48,956 nt of DNA, taken from IMG/VR virus record IMGVR_UViG_3300044910_000229, positions 1 to 48,956 of that record. One strand, given 5' to 3'. Positions within the stretch are counted from its first letter, which is position 1. Each line of letters begins with the position of its first letter. Source of the DNA: a virus. Positions 22,626 to 32,467 of the stretch are shown here, one piece after another. The notes under the pieces were generated by a model. That model did not search any database. It was not told where the DNA came from and was given only the letters and a program-made list of their open reading frames with translations. The position numbers and the translations under genes were made by a program.

Positions 22626-25558
22626 AATAGTGAAGCCAAAGTTGTATTATCCATTGCATAAACGCTAACGTATGTATTTAGCGTTCCGACTTGTACAGGG
22701 CTACTTGTATTAGTATAGTTTTCCTGACCTAATTGACCGGAACTATTTAAACCCCACGCCCAAAGAGTTCCATCCGTTTTTATAGCAACAGAATGATAGT
22801 TACTTGCTGCAATTTTGCTCCAATTAGATAAATTACCAATTTGCGTTATACTTGAACGATGAGTTACATCTCCTAATCCCAATTGACCATAACTATTATT
22901 ACCTATAGACCAAAGAGTTCCATTAGTTTTTAAAAATAATCCATACGTTAATCCAGCAACGACTTTAGACCAACCAGTATTTAACGATATTTGAATAGGG
23001 GAATACACGTTAGAACTAGATCTACCTAACCCGCCAAAATTATTATTTCCCCAAGCCCATAATGTATTATCTGTTTTAATAGATAATGTGTGATAATATC
23101 CGCAAGAAACTTGACTCCAGTTACTTAAAGTACCAACTTGTACTGGGCTTGATCTATTTGTTTGATCAGATAATCCTAATTGACCGGCAGCATTACTACC
23201 CCAAGCCCATAATGTTCCATCTATCTTAATCGATGCTGTATAAGTTAAGCCGCCGATGACTCGACTCCAGTTACTTAAAGTTCCGACTTGAACTAGGTTA
23301 CTTCTATTCGCTATATCCGATAACCCTAATTGACCATTAGTATTATAACCGCACATCCATAATGTTCCATCTGTTTTTACTGCTGCTATATGATGCCTGC
23401 CACCCGCTACTTGACTCCAGTTAGATAGAGTGCCAACTTGTACTGGGCTATATCTAAATGTTAAATCTCCTGATCCTAATTGACCCCAAGAATTATAACC
23501 CCAAGTCCATAATGTTCCATCGGTTTTAATCGCTGCTGTATGATAACCTCCTGTAACAATTTGACTCCAGTTAGATAAAGTTCCGACTTGTACTGGGCTT
23601 GATCTATCGGTTGTATCAGATAATCCTAATTGACCAGAACTATTCCGACCCCAAGTCCATAATGTTCCGTCTGTGTTTACTGCTGCTGTATGATACTGTC
23701 CACAAGCAACTTTACTCCAATTAGATAGAGTTCCAACTTGTACTGGACTCGATCTATGGGTTAAATTAGATAATCCTAATTGACCATAACTATTATTTCC
23801 CCAAGCCCATAATGTATTATCTGTTTTAATAGATAATGTGTGATAATATCCGCAAGAAACTTGACTCCAGTTGGTTAAAGTTCCAACTTGCACTGGACTA
23901 GAATAATTTGTTATATTGTTAGTTCCTAATTGACCATAACTATTATTACCCCAAGTCCATAATGTTCCGTTTGTCTTGATCGCTAATGTATGGTAGAGTC
24001 CACTCGAAAATTTAGTATAAGTTGTGGCATTATATAACCCCGGATACGAAGGTAGTACAACTTTTTGAACAACAGGATCAATACCAACTTGACCAAAACT
24101 ATTTAACCCCCAACTCCAAAGCGTAGTATCTGATTTAATATAATAACCAAATCTATCGCCAAACGATGCTTCTATTGCAGCATCAATTACAACTGGCGCA
24201 GCAATAATAATTCCGTTTAATGACGAATTAACTTCACTCGGATTTATTGATGAATAATCAAAATGAGATTTTGCAGTTAACAAATAATCTGCATTATTAC
24301 CAAATGCATACAAATTGCCATCAGACTTGATAGCAGCACCCCACGCAGTATTTTGAGTGCCTGTTGGGAATTTGCTCCAATTGGCAGAAGACACTACTTG
24401 ATTAAGATCAACACGGTATGAAGTAAGATTGTACCCTAGTTGACCAAAATTATTCAAACCCCAAATCCGCGTTCCGTCTGTGTTAATTGCTATTATATGA
24501 TCAGCTCCGCAAGCAACTTTACTCCAGTTAGCTGCAATTCTGACTTGCACTGGGCTTGATCTACTGGCAGTATCTCCGAGTCCTAATTGACCATAAGCAT
24601 TATAACCGCAAACCCATAATGTTCCGTCTGTCTTGATTGCTGCTATATGACGGTTACCACAAAAAATTTGGCTCCAGTTACTTAAAGTTCCGACTTGTAC
24701 TGGACTTGATTTACTATTAAATGACTCGCCTATTCCTAATTGACCATAAAAATTATAACCACAAGTCCATAATTGTCCATTTGAATTAATTGCTGCGGTA
24801 AGGTGATATCCGCAACTAACTTTACTCCAGTTATTTAAAGTTCCAACTTGTACTGGGCTTGATCTAGTTGCAGTATCAGATAACCCTAAGTTTCCATACA
24901 AATTATAACCCCAAGTCCACAATGTTCCATCTGTTTTAATTGCTGATGTATGGCGATATCCGCAAGAAATTTGGCTCCAGTTGGTTAAAGTTCCGACTTG
25001 TACTGGGCTTGATCTATTTGTTAAATCAGATAATCCTAATTGCCCAGAACTATTCCGACCCCAAGTCCATAATGTTCCGTCTGTTTTTACCGCTGATGTA
25101 TGATAATGTCCACTAGCAATTTTACTCCAGTTGGTTAAAGTTCCGACTTGTACTGGGCTTGATCTATGAGTTAAATTAGATAATCCTAATTGACCATAAC
25201 TATTATTACCCCAAGTCCATAATGTTCCGTCTGTTTTAATTGCTGCTGCATGATAATATCCTTTGCCAGCAACTTGACTCCAGTTACTTAACGTTCCGAC
25301 TTGTACTGGGCTTGATTTATTATATATATCGCCTAATCCTAATGCACCGAAACTATTCAAACCCCAAATCCATAATGTTCCGTCTGTCTTGATCGCTGCT
25401 GTATTAAGTAATCCGCAAGCAACTTGACTCCATGGTATATTACCAATTGAGGTTGGAGCTGAAGTTAAAAACCGATAATTCCTACCAACTTCCCAAAGTG
25501 AGTTATCATTTTTTATTACATAATTTGAATTATTTTTTATACCATAATATTGAGCCAT
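22622..25558 (-). CDS. RCC1-repeat protein with about 19 blades
   Basis: The protein has 978 residues, built from about 19 RCC1-like blades with little else. Most are near copies of the 50-residue unit ([23 protein letters not shown]), but the first, [10 protein letters not shown], and a middle pair around residues 395-470 ([12 protein letters not shown] and its flanks) are diverged and may mark propeller borders. Nineteen is not a multiple of seven, so either further degenerate blades exist in the diverged middle or one ring is incomplete. It overlaps or abuts its RCC1 neighbours on both sides. GGAAT precedes the ATG. The role as an adhesin is inferred. Confidence 0.87.
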   Translation of the reverse strand: MAQYYGIKNNSNYVIKNDNSLWEVGRNYRFLTSAPTSIGNIPWSQVACGLLNTAAIKTDGTLWIWGLNSFGALGLGDIYNKSSPVQVGTLSNWSQVAGKGYYHAAAIKTDGTLWTWGNNSYGQLGLSNLTHRSSPVQVGTLTNWSKIASGHYHTSAVKTDGTLWTWGRNSSGQLGLSDLTNRSSPVQVGTLTNWSQISCGYRHTSAIKTDGTLWTWGYNLYGNLGLSDTATRSSPVQVGTLNNWSKVSCGYHLTAAINSNGQLWTCGYNFYGQLGIGESFNSKSSPVQVGTLSNWSQIFCGNRHIAAIKTDGTLWVCGYNAYGQLGLGDTASRSSPVQVRIAANWSKVACGADHIIAINTDGTRIWGLNNFGQLGYNLTSYRVDLNQVVSSANWSKFPTGTQNTAWGAAIKSDGNLYAFGNNADYLLTAKSHFDYSSINPSEVNSSLNGIIIAAPVVIDAAIEASFGDRFGYYIKSDTTLWSWGLNSFGQVGIDPVVQKVVLPSYPGLYNATTYTKFSSGLYHTLAIKTNGTLWTWGNNSYGQLGTNNITNYSSPVQVGTLTNWSQVSCGYYHTLSIKTDNTLWAWGNNSYGQLGLSNLTHRSSPVQVGTLSNWSKVACGQYHTAAVNTDGTLWTWGRNSSGQLGLSDTTDRSSPVQVGTLSNWSQIVTGGYHTAAIKTDGTLWTWGYNSWGQLGSGDLTFRYSPVQVGTLSNWSQVAGGRHHIAAVKTDGTLWMCGYNTNGQLGLSDIANRSNLVQVGTLSNWSRVIGGLTYTASIKIDGTLWAWGSNAAGQLGLSDQTNRSSPVQVGTLSNWSQVSCGYYHTLSIKTDNTLWAWGNNNFGGLGRSSSNVYSPIQISLNTGWSKVVAGLTYGLFLKTNGTLWSIGNNSYGQLGLGDVTHRSSITQIGNLSNWSKIAASNYHSVAIKTDGTLWAWGLNSSGQLGQENYTNTSSPVQVGTLNTYVSVYAMDNTTLASLL

Positions 25559-27010
25559 TTATATTCCGTAAACTACTTTTGTAGGTAAAGGTGTTGTATC
25601 TACTAACCCTAATTGACCATACCCATTATCACCCCAAGTCCATAATGTTCCGTCTGTTTTAATTGCTGCTACATAAAACATTCCAGAATAAATTTGACTC
25701 CAGTTACTTAAGGTTCCAACTTGTACTGGGCTTGATCTATTGACTTGATCAGATAACCCTAATTGACCATACACATTATTTCCCCAAGTCCAAAATGTTC
25801 CATCTGTTTTAATCGCTGTAGTCAGGCGATATCCGCAAGCAATTTTACTCCAGTCACTTAAAGTTCCAACTTGTACTGGGATTGATCTAGGCGCGGTATC
25901 CGATAATCCTAATTGACCATAAAAATTATAACCACAAGTCCATAATGTTCCGTCTGTTTTAATTGCTGCTGTATGATAATACCCGCAAGAAATTTGACTC
26001 CAGTTACTTAAAGTTCCGACTTGCACTGGGCTGGATCTATTTGCGGTATCAGATAACCCTAAGTTTCCATACACATTCCACCCCCAAGCCCATAATGTTC
26101 CATTTGATTTAATCGATGCTGTATAATATCGCCCACAAGCAATTTTGCTCCAGTTACTTAAAGTTCCAACTTGTACTGGGCTTGATCTATGAGTTAAATC
26201 AGATAATCCTAATGCACCAAAAAGATTTTGCCCCCAAGTCCATAATGTTCCATCTGTTTTAATTGCTGCTACCAACTCTGATCCGCTAGCAATTTTACTC
26301 CAGTTACTTAACGTTCCAACTTGTACTGGACTTGATCTATGAGTTAAATCAGATAATCCCAATTGACCATAAGAATTAATCCCCCACGTCCATAATGTGT
26401 TATCTGTTTTAATTGCCAATGAATGTTGAAATCCACCAGCAATTTTACTCCAGTTACTTAAAGTTCCGACTTGTACTGGGCTTGATCTATTGGCAGTATC
26501 CGATAACCCTAATGCACCATAACCATTCCAACCCCAAGTCCATAATGTTCCGTTTGGGTTGATTGCTGCTGTATGATACAAACCTCCACTAACGATACCC
26601 CAGTTACTTAAAGTACCAACTGGTACTGGGGTGTATATGGTTGATGTAATAGCAAATGCAGTCCATGCAAGAGATTGAGGAGTATTTTCTAAAGCTCCAA
26701 AGGCTCCCCGAATATACGTTTTTGAAGTATTAGCTCTATCTGAAAATATTATTGCGCTCGGTAATACAGCAACTATATCGGCAAAATTATCTAAATCAAG
26801 TTTTGGAACATTAAATGTTCCAAAACTTGAATTAAATGCATTACCTACATTTAACGCGTAATATCCAGAAGAACTAATATTATTTTGACCAAATACAACA
26901 GTTTTTCTACTAGAAATTTTTAACGTTTCTATTGGAAAATAATTTATATCATCTGCTTTAATATATGTATAATCTAAATCAACAGAATTTAGTTTATAAT
27001 TAGAACTCAT
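25559..27010 (-). CDS. RCC1-repeat protein with a distinct N-terminal segment
   Basis: The 483 residues have about 130 N-terminal residues that are only weakly repeat-like (VVFGQNNISSSGYYAL, AIIFSDRANTSKTYIRGAFG), followed by seven clear blades from TWGWNGYGALG to TWGDNGYGQLG. The N-terminal part may be two decayed blades or a docking domain. AGGAG lies ten bases before the ATG, which overlaps the stop of the largest RCC1 gene (ATGA). Its C-terminus abuts the start of the 978-residue gene. The order and coupling imply that all four RCC1 proteins are made together and perhaps assemble together. Confidence 0.87.
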   Translation of the reverse strand: MSSNYKLNSVDLDYTYIKADDINYFPIETLKISSRKTVVFGQNNISSSGYYALNVGNAFNSSFGTFNVPKLDLDNFADIVAVLPSAIIFSDRANTSKTYIRGAFGALENTPQSLAWTAFAITSTIYTPVPVGTLSNWGIVSGGLYHTAAINPNGTLWTWGWNGYGALGLSDTANRSSPVQVGTLSNWSKIAGGFQHSLAIKTDNTLWTWGINSYGQLGLSDLTHRSSPVQVGTLSNWSKIASGSELVAAIKTDGTLWTWGQNLFGALGLSDLTHRSSPVQVGTLSNWSKIACGRYYTASIKSNGTLWAWGWNVYGNLGLSDTANRSSPVQVGTLSNWSQISCGYYHTAAIKTDGTLWTCGYNFYGQLGLSDTAPRSIPVQVGTLSDWSKIACGYRLTTAIKTDGTFWTWGNNVYGQLGLSDQVNRSSPVQVGTLSNWSQIYSGMFYVAAIKTDGTLWTWGDNGYGQLGLVDTTPLPTKVVYGI

Positions 27011-30000
27011 TTAAATATCACTCCTGCTGAATAAGCTTTAACTTCTACTTTAACAGCAGTATTTATCGATCCAATTCTAACTGGGCTACTTTTATTTGCT
27101 GTATCTCCTGTTCCTAATTGACCATAACCATTATAACCTAATGCCCATATACTTCCATCTGTTTTTGTAAATAAAGTTGCATCTAAATTTGTAGAAACTG
27201 AATTCCAAGTATCTCCAGTAACTGATTTTTTTACTGGATTAGTATATTGTACAAAATCTCCTAATTGACCATTATTATTAAAACCCCAAGTCCATAATGT
27301 TCCGTCTGTCTTACTTGCTATTGTGTGCATATATCCAGCAGAAATTTGGCTCCAGTTACTTAAAGTTCCGACTTGCGTTGGACTTAATCTATTTGTTAAA
27401 TCAGATAATCCTAATTGACCAGAACTATTCCGACCCCAAGTCCATAATGTTCCGTCTGTTTTGATTGCCGCTGTATAATATTCACGAGCAGAAACGTTAC
27501 TCCAGTTACTTAAAGTTCCGACTTGTACTGGGCTTGATCTATGAGTTAAATTAGATAATCCTAATTGACCATAACTATTATCACCCCAAGTCCATAATGT
27601 TCCGTCTGTTTTAATTGCAGTTGTGTAAGATCTCCCACAAGCAATTTTACTCCAGTTACTTAAAGTACCAACTTGTACTGGGCTTGATCTATTGGCAGTA
27701 TCTGATAATCCCAATTGACCAATATTATTATTTCCCCAAGTCCAAAATGTTCCATCTGTTTTAATTGCTGATGTATGGCGATACCCGCAAGCAATTTTAC
27801 TCCAGTTACTTAAAGTACCAACTTGTACTGGGCTTGATCTATTGGCAGTATCTGATAATCCCAATTGACCATTAATATTAAAACCCCAAGTCCATAATGT
27901 TCCGGCTGTTTTAATTACTGCTGTATGATAATATCCGCAAGCAATTTTACTCCAGTCACTTAAAGTTCCGACTTGCACTGGACTCGATCTACTGTTTATA
28001 TCTGATAATCCTAATGCACCATAAAAATTAGCTCCCCAAGTCCATACTGTTCCATCTGTTTTAATCGATGCTGTAGACCACCCTCCGCAAGAAATTTGGC
28101 TCCAGTTACTTAAAGTTCCGACTTGCGTTGGACCTGATCTATTTGTTAAATCAGATAACCCTAATACACCATAACTCGCAGTATTACCCCAAGTCCATAA
28201 TGTTCCGTCTGTCTTACTTGCTATTGTGTGCATATATCCAGCAGAAATTTGGCTCCAATTGGACAAAGTACCAACTTGTACTGGGCTTGATCTATTGAAT
28301 TGACCATTTGGAAAATTATTTGAATTATATCTACCAGCTTCCCATATAGCATTAGTTGTATCAACTATCCATATATTATCATCATCCATACTAGCAGTAG
28401 ATATCGATATACCGCCTATTTGTACCGGACTACTTCTATGAGTTTGATCTGATAATCCTAATTGACCGTAATTGTTTTTACCAAATACATATCCACCATA
28501 ACTTTTATCTACTAACATTGCTCCATAATCTGAACAATATACTTTAGTCCAATCGCTACGAGTTCCAATTTGAACTAAACTTGAACGATAAGTTGTATCT
28601 GATATGCCTAATTGACCATAAGAATTATTACCTACAGACCAAGCTGTACCATTAGTTTTAATTCCAACAAAATGATTTCTACCAACATCAAATGTGATCC
28701 AAGTAGATGTATAATCGCTCCAAGGTATATCATCTGACAATCCTACAGGATATATACTATTGTTTATGTCTAAACAGAAAAAATCTGTATCGCTTGAAGA
28801 AATCTGTTTAAATGTTTTAGAAGTTGTTGCTTTAACAGGTACGCTAGTGTTCGCACCATCGAATGGACGAGAAATTCCCAATTGACCAAAACTATTCAAA
28901 CCCCAAGACCATAATGTTCCGGCTGTCTTGATCGATGCTGTATGATATTGCCCGCAAGCAATTTTACTCCAGTTACTTAAAGTTCCGACTTGTACTGGGC
29001 TTGATCTATTGGCAGTATCCGATAACCCTAATGCACCATAACCATTATAACCGCAAGTCCATAATGTTCCGTCTGTTTTAATCGCTGCTATATGAGAATA
29101 CCCGCTAGCAACTTGACTCCAGTCACTTAACGTTCCAACTTGTACTGGGCTTGATCTACTGACTGTATCTGATAATCCTAATTGACCATAAATATTACGA
29201 CCCCAAGACCATAATGTTCCGTCTGTCTTGATCGATGCTGTATGATACTGCCCGCATGCAACTTGACTCCAGCCACTTAAAGTTCCGACTTGTACTGGGC
29301 TTGATCTAGTTGCAGTATCAGATAACCCTAATTGACCGGAAGTATTTAAACCGCAAGTCCATAATGTTCCGTCTGTTTTAATCGCTGCTGTATGCCCATA
29401 ACCGCAAGCAACTTGACTCCAGTCACTTAAAGTTCCAACTTGCGTTGGGCTTAATCTATTTGTTAAATCAGATAATCCTAATTGCCCAGTATTATTACGA
29501 CCCCAAGACCGTAATGTTCCATTTGAATTAATCGCTGCTGTATGCCCATAACCGCAAGAAATTTGGCTCCAGTTATTTAAAGTTCCAACTTGTACTGGGC
29601 TATATCTATCTGTTTGATCAGATAATCCTAATGCACCAAAAAAATTACGACCCCAAGTCCATAATGTGTTATCTGTTTTGATCGCTACTGTATGACGATA
29701 TCCGCTAGCAACTTTACTCCAGTTACTTAAAGTTCCAACTTGTACTGGGCTTGATCTATTGGTTATATCTGATAACCCTAATCCTCCAAAAAAACTATTA
29801 TATCCCCAAGTCCATAGTGTTCCGTCTGTTTTAATCGCTGCTGTATTCATATATCCAGCAGCAACTTTGCTCCAATTGGTTAAAGTACCAACTTGCATTA
29901 AAAAACTTCTATTGGCTAAATCAATAATACTTCCAGATGTATATAATTGATTTCTTTCATTTAAAAATGCTGTAGAGGCTCCACTACGAATTATACTAAT

Positions 30001-30186
30001 ACTAGTCCAATTGTATGCACTAGATATAACAACCGGGCTTGATCTAGCAACTGTATTTGATAATCCTAATTGACCATAAGCATTATTACCAAACATTTGA
30101 ACTCCGCCTAATGGAAGATAAAATGCATAATCTGAAATTTTTGCTAGATACTGAAATGGATCATTTCCGCCTTCTTTGAATGCCAT
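27007..30186 (-). CDS. RCC1-repeat protein with about 21 blades (three propellers)
   Basis: The largest of the four, 1059 residues. It starts MAFKEGGNDPFQYLAKIS, then about 21 blade cores, three times seven. Blades 2, 10 and 13 (LYTSGSIIDLANR, SIYPVGLSDDIP, IWEAGRYNSN) are diverged, the rest are near copies of the 50-residue consensus. The DNA at 27431, 27581, 27731, 27881 and 28031 repeats with a strict 150-base period. GGAG precedes the ATG, which overlaps the TAA of the S74 fibre gene by one base. A three-propeller rod would make a plausible virion appendage, but no virion anchor is recognised. Confidence 0.88.
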   Translation of the reverse strand: MAFKEGGNDPFQYLAKISDYAFYLPLGGVQMFGNNAYGQLGLSNTVARSSPVVISSAYNWTSISIIRSGASTAFLNERNQLYTSGSIIDLANRSFLMQVGTLTNWSKVAAGYMNTAAIKTDGTLWTWGYNSFFGGLGLSDITNRSSPVQVGTLSNWSKVASGYRHTVAIKTDNTLWTWGRNFFGALGLSDQTDRYSPVQVGTLNNWSQISCGYGHTAAINSNGTLRSWGRNNTGQLGLSDLTNRLSPTQVGTLSDWSQVACGYGHTAAIKTDGTLWTCGLNTSGQLGLSDTATRSSPVQVGTLSGWSQVACGQYHTASIKTDGTLWSWGRNIYGQLGLSDTVSRSSPVQVGTLSDWSQVASGYSHIAAIKTDGTLWTCGYNGYGALGLSDTANRSSPVQVGTLSNWSKIACGQYHTASIKTAGTLWSWGLNSFGQLGISRPFDGANTSVPVKATTSKTFKQISSSDTDFFCLDINNSIYPVGLSDDIPWSDYTSTWITFDVGRNHFVGIKTNGTAWSVGNNSYGQLGISDTTYRSSLVQIGTRSDWTKVYCSDYGAMLVDKSYGGYVFGKNNYGQLGLSDQTHRSSPVQIGGISISTASMDDDNIWIVDTTNAIWEAGRYNSNNFPNGQFNRSSPVQVGTLSNWSQISAGYMHTIASKTDGTLWTWGNTASYGVLGLSDLTNRSGPTQVGTLSNWSQISCGGWSTASIKTDGTVWTWGANFYGALGLSDINSRSSPVQVGTLSDWSKIACGYYHTAVIKTAGTLWTWGFNINGQLGLSDTANRSSPVQVGTLSNWSKIACGYRHTSAIKTDGTFWTWGNNNIGQLGLSDTANRSSPVQVGTLSNWSKIACGRSYTTAIKTDGTLWTWGDNSYGQLGLSNLTHRSSPVQVGTLSNWSNVSAREYYTAAIKTDGTLWTWGRNSSGQLGLSDLTNRLSPTQVGTLSNWSQISAGYMHTIASKTDGTLWTWGFNNNGQLGDFVQYTNPVKKSVTGDTWNSVSTNLDATLFTKTDGSIWALGYNGYGQLGTGDTANKSSPVRIGSINTAVKVEVKAYSAGVIFK

Positions 30187-31217
30187 TACTTATTCTCCAA
30201 TTTTTCATTTAACTCTTTAATAGCTTCTAATAAAATTCCTATCAATGCAGTATAAGCGATAGATTTAACACCATCAACTGTATTAACTAATTCCGGCAAT
30301 ACGGTTTCTAATTCTTGAGCAATTAAACCGTAACTTTTATTTCCAGTAGATTTCCAATTAAAACTTACACCTTGCAATTTAGTTAAAATATCCAAAGAAT
30401 TATCAATTTTTTGAATATTCTCTTTTAAATTTATATCAGAAGCAGTGTTAAAATTAGTTGCATATAATGTATTATCCCCTGAAGTATAATATAAATTTCC
30501 AGTATCTACTCTAGCATCTGTCCATGTACTTGTTGAATTAGCAGAAAGACCGATATAATATGTTGTAGATGCTGCTACACTAGATAAGGTAGCTCCACCG
30601 GATAGCGTAGACCAAGCAAATGCACTGCCAGTCCAATTTAAATATCCAGTTGATGGTGTAAGAAAACCGGTAGTGCTTGCACCTGTTTGGTATAAAATTT
30701 GATTAGCAGACCCGCCTGCGATATTAGTTGCGTTGTCACCGCCAATTGCGCCCCATACGGTACCATTGTATCCTTCAAATTTTAATGTTGAAGTGTTAAA
30801 ACGTAAATTACCCTGCGCTGGTGATGAAGGTAATGTTGATGTTGTTGGTAAAACTAATGATGATGAAAATTTTGCAGACGATACTTGTAATCTGTTAGTT
30901 CCATCGTCAGTTCCGGTACCAATTAATACGTTACCGCCATATTGTGCTAGTTTTACTAAACCAGTATCTAATACTTCTATACTTGGAATACCAGATACAT
31001 CGTTAGCTGCAAAAATTGTACCAGTTAAACTATTAGTAACGGAAAGTAATTGTCCGGCAGATCCATCAAAACTAAGCATACCATTTAAAGTTGGGTATGC
31101 AGTTAATGTAATATTCTGAGCTGCAGTACTTGCGTCTGCCCCAGAAAATACAATCTTAGGGTCGCCTGCTGCGCTTATATTTGGTGTAATAACTATATTT
31201 TTATCAGCTAATGCCAT
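30186..31217 (-). CDS. Tail fibre with C-terminal S74 intramolecular chaperone
   Basis: The protein has 343 residues. Residues 1-255 are fibre-like, with FSGADASTAAQNITL, GNVLIGTGTDDGTNRLQ and a GNLRFNTSTLKFEGYNG segment. Residues 260-343 are a Peptidase_S74 / endosialidase chaperone domain: SDINLKENIQKID at its start, GVSFNWKSTGNKSYGLIAQE in the middle and a terminal helix LLEAIKELNEKLENK. The family trimerises the fibre and cuts itself off before the conserved Ser, here S260. The gene heads the RCC1 block and has a late promoter match upstream. Its RCC1 neighbours lack such a chaperone, so it could aid their assembly, but that is speculative. Confidence 0.87.
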   Translation of the reverse strand: MALADKNIVITPNISAAGDPKIVFSGADASTAAQNITLTAYPTLNGMLSFDGSAGQLLSVTNSLTGTIFAANDVSGIPSIEVLDTGLVKLAQYGGNVLIGTGTDDGTNRLQVSSAKFSSSLVLPTTSTLPSSPAQGNLRFNTSTLKFEGYNGTVWGAIGGDNATNIAGGSANQILYQTGASTTGFLTPSTGYLNWTGSAFAWSTLSGGATLSSVAASTTYYIGLSANSTSTWTDARVDTGNLYYTSGDNTLYATNFNTASDINLKENIQKIDNSLDILTKLQGVSFNWKSTGNKSYGLIAQELETVLPELVNTVDGVKSIAYTALIGILLEAIKELNEKLENK

Positions 31218-31240
31218 TATGTGTCCTTCATATTATTATG

Positions 31241-31248
31241 TATTTATT
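31241..31248 (-). promoter_or_regulatory. T4-type late promoter upstream of the S74 fibre and RCC1 genes
   Basis: Minus strand AATAAATA fits NATAAATA. It overlaps the stop of the preceding LamG gene and lies 24 bases before the ATG of the S74 fibre, with AAGGA between. It is a candidate driver of the S74-RCC1 block. Confidence 0.55.
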
Positions 31249-32467
31249 AAATACCAAATCTGCCTCTTAGGGCATTAAAATTTTGTAATACTTCTGCTGC
31301 AGTTAGTGCGCGGTTATACATTTTTGAGTTTGCAATAGAACATTTAGGATAATAATTATAACTTCCACCGCCACTACCATTATTTCCAAATCCGCCTATA
31401 GAAATATCATTAGTCGTTCCAATTCCAGTTACTGCAGTAGCGGTCGTTGACCCTGTACCTAACGGTGCACCATTAACATAAGGAGTAAACACATCTCCAG
31501 TTCTTACCACTACAACTTGATACCATGATCCTTGATTTATTTGTGCTCCACTTGTTGCAATTGTCCAAGACGCACAAGCTGGTAATGTTGATAAACCATT
31601 CCAAACATAATAATACAAAGTTGTTGATGTATATTCAAACGACGTATGATAACCTCGATATCCTATAATATTACTCATTTGTTCCGTTGCATCATATGCT
31701 GCTGGATTAATATCATTTATTTTAAACCATACTTCCCAAGTATGATTGTTATACATGAAGTTTGCAACAGTTAAATTACCAGTTGCAGTTAAGTACATAT
31801 TTGGACCATATTTTGGCGTAGATGCACTTCTTGTAAACGTTATACTATCGTCGTTTACTGTAGCAAATTGATTACGATACAGATTCATAGTATAACCGCC
31901 AACTGTATCTTTAAATGGCATTGGCGCATTAGTAGTATCATTTTCTACTTTTACACCCCAAAAATCTAATACATAATCAGTAGTATTATTGTCTAAAATA
32001 TCAAAAAATGTTTTAGCAGTAGCAGTAGTTGTATTAGAATATGAAATGCGCACCCATTTACCAGTTACTAATTGAGATGAATATTCTAGTGATGGGGTTA
32101 CATCGTGTAAACCACTCCAAATTTGATTACTGTCTAATATCGTTCCGCTTATTTTTCTAACATAAAAACTAATAATATAAGTATCAGTTGTATTTGGAGT
32201 AAAGCTAGTAAAACTTATTCTAAGTAAGCTTTGACCAGAAGTTCTACATGACATCCTAACAGCAGTCATACTACCATCAGGCGCATCTATACCAGTTGTT
32301 AATGTAGCATTTGCTGAGAATATATTTGACCAAGTTGATGAATTATAATTTGGATTTTGTACTAAATTTCCAGTACCTAAAGTAGAAGTAAACTTTTTAG
32401 GATTTTTAAAATCTAAATTTAACAGTAAACTATCAGTAACTATATTTGGGCTGTGTGTTAAACTCAT
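31247..32467 (-). CDS. LamG/concanavalin-like fibre protein, paralogue 1
   Basis: The protein has 406 residues in two jelly-roll-like halves. Residues about 35-185 (YNSSTWSNIFSANATL, YIISFYVRKISGT, KVENDTTNAPMPF) resemble a carbohydrate-binding module. Residues about 225-400 look like a LamG_3 domain: NHTWEVWFKINDINP, WYQVVVVRTGDVFTPYVNGA, ISIGGFGNNGSGG and the terminal SKMYNRALTAAEVLQNFNAL. The opening SPNIVTDSLLLNLDFKNPKKF is shared with the next two genes. No signal or enzyme motif is seen. The likely role is glycan binding on the host surface. Confidence 0.85.
   Translation of the reverse strand: MSLTHSPNIVTDSLLLNLDFKNPKKFTSTLGTGNLVQNPNYNSSTWSNIFSANATLTTGIDAPDGSMTAVRMSCRTSGQSLLRISFTSFTPNTTDTYIISFYVRKISGTILDSNQIWSGLHDVTPSLEYSSQLVTGKWVRISYSNTTTATAKTFFDILDNNTTDYVLDFWGVKVENDTTNAPMPFKDTVGGYTMNLYRNQFATVNDDSITFTRSASTPKYGPNMYLTATGNLTVANFMYNNHTWEVWFKINDINPAAYDATEQMSNIIGYRGYHTSFEYTSTTLYYYVWNGLSTLPACASWTIATSGAQINQGSWYQVVVVRTGDVFTPYVNGAPLGTGSTTATAVTGIGTTNDISIGGFGNNGSGGGSYNYYPKCSIANSKMYNRALTAAEVLQNFNALRGRFGI

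Larger units (their letters stand above)
21530..30110 (-). repeat. RCC1 direct-repeat array, about 150-bp unit
   Basis: About 54-56 blade-coding units span four consecutive genes. Within them, identical words recur throughout, such as CCATAATGTTCCGTCTGT and CTTAAAGTTCCAACTTGTAC (plus-strand reading). Differences concentrate in the two residues between N and G of the loop NxxG and in the residues before RSSP. The near identity at the DNA level, not only in protein, implies recent duplication or ongoing gene conversion. The repeats are coding and contiguous, with no spacers. Confidence 0.9.

Noticed and set aside
21530-30110. CRISPR-like array of direct repeats
   Set aside because: The repeats are about 150 bases, contiguous, in frame, and encode RCC1 blades; there are no short repeats with unique spacers and no cas genes.
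21501-30186. Diversity-generating retroelement target
   Set aside because: The loop variation invited this, but no reverse transcriptase, template repeat or accessory gene is present in the window. It is kept only as a test in the findings.
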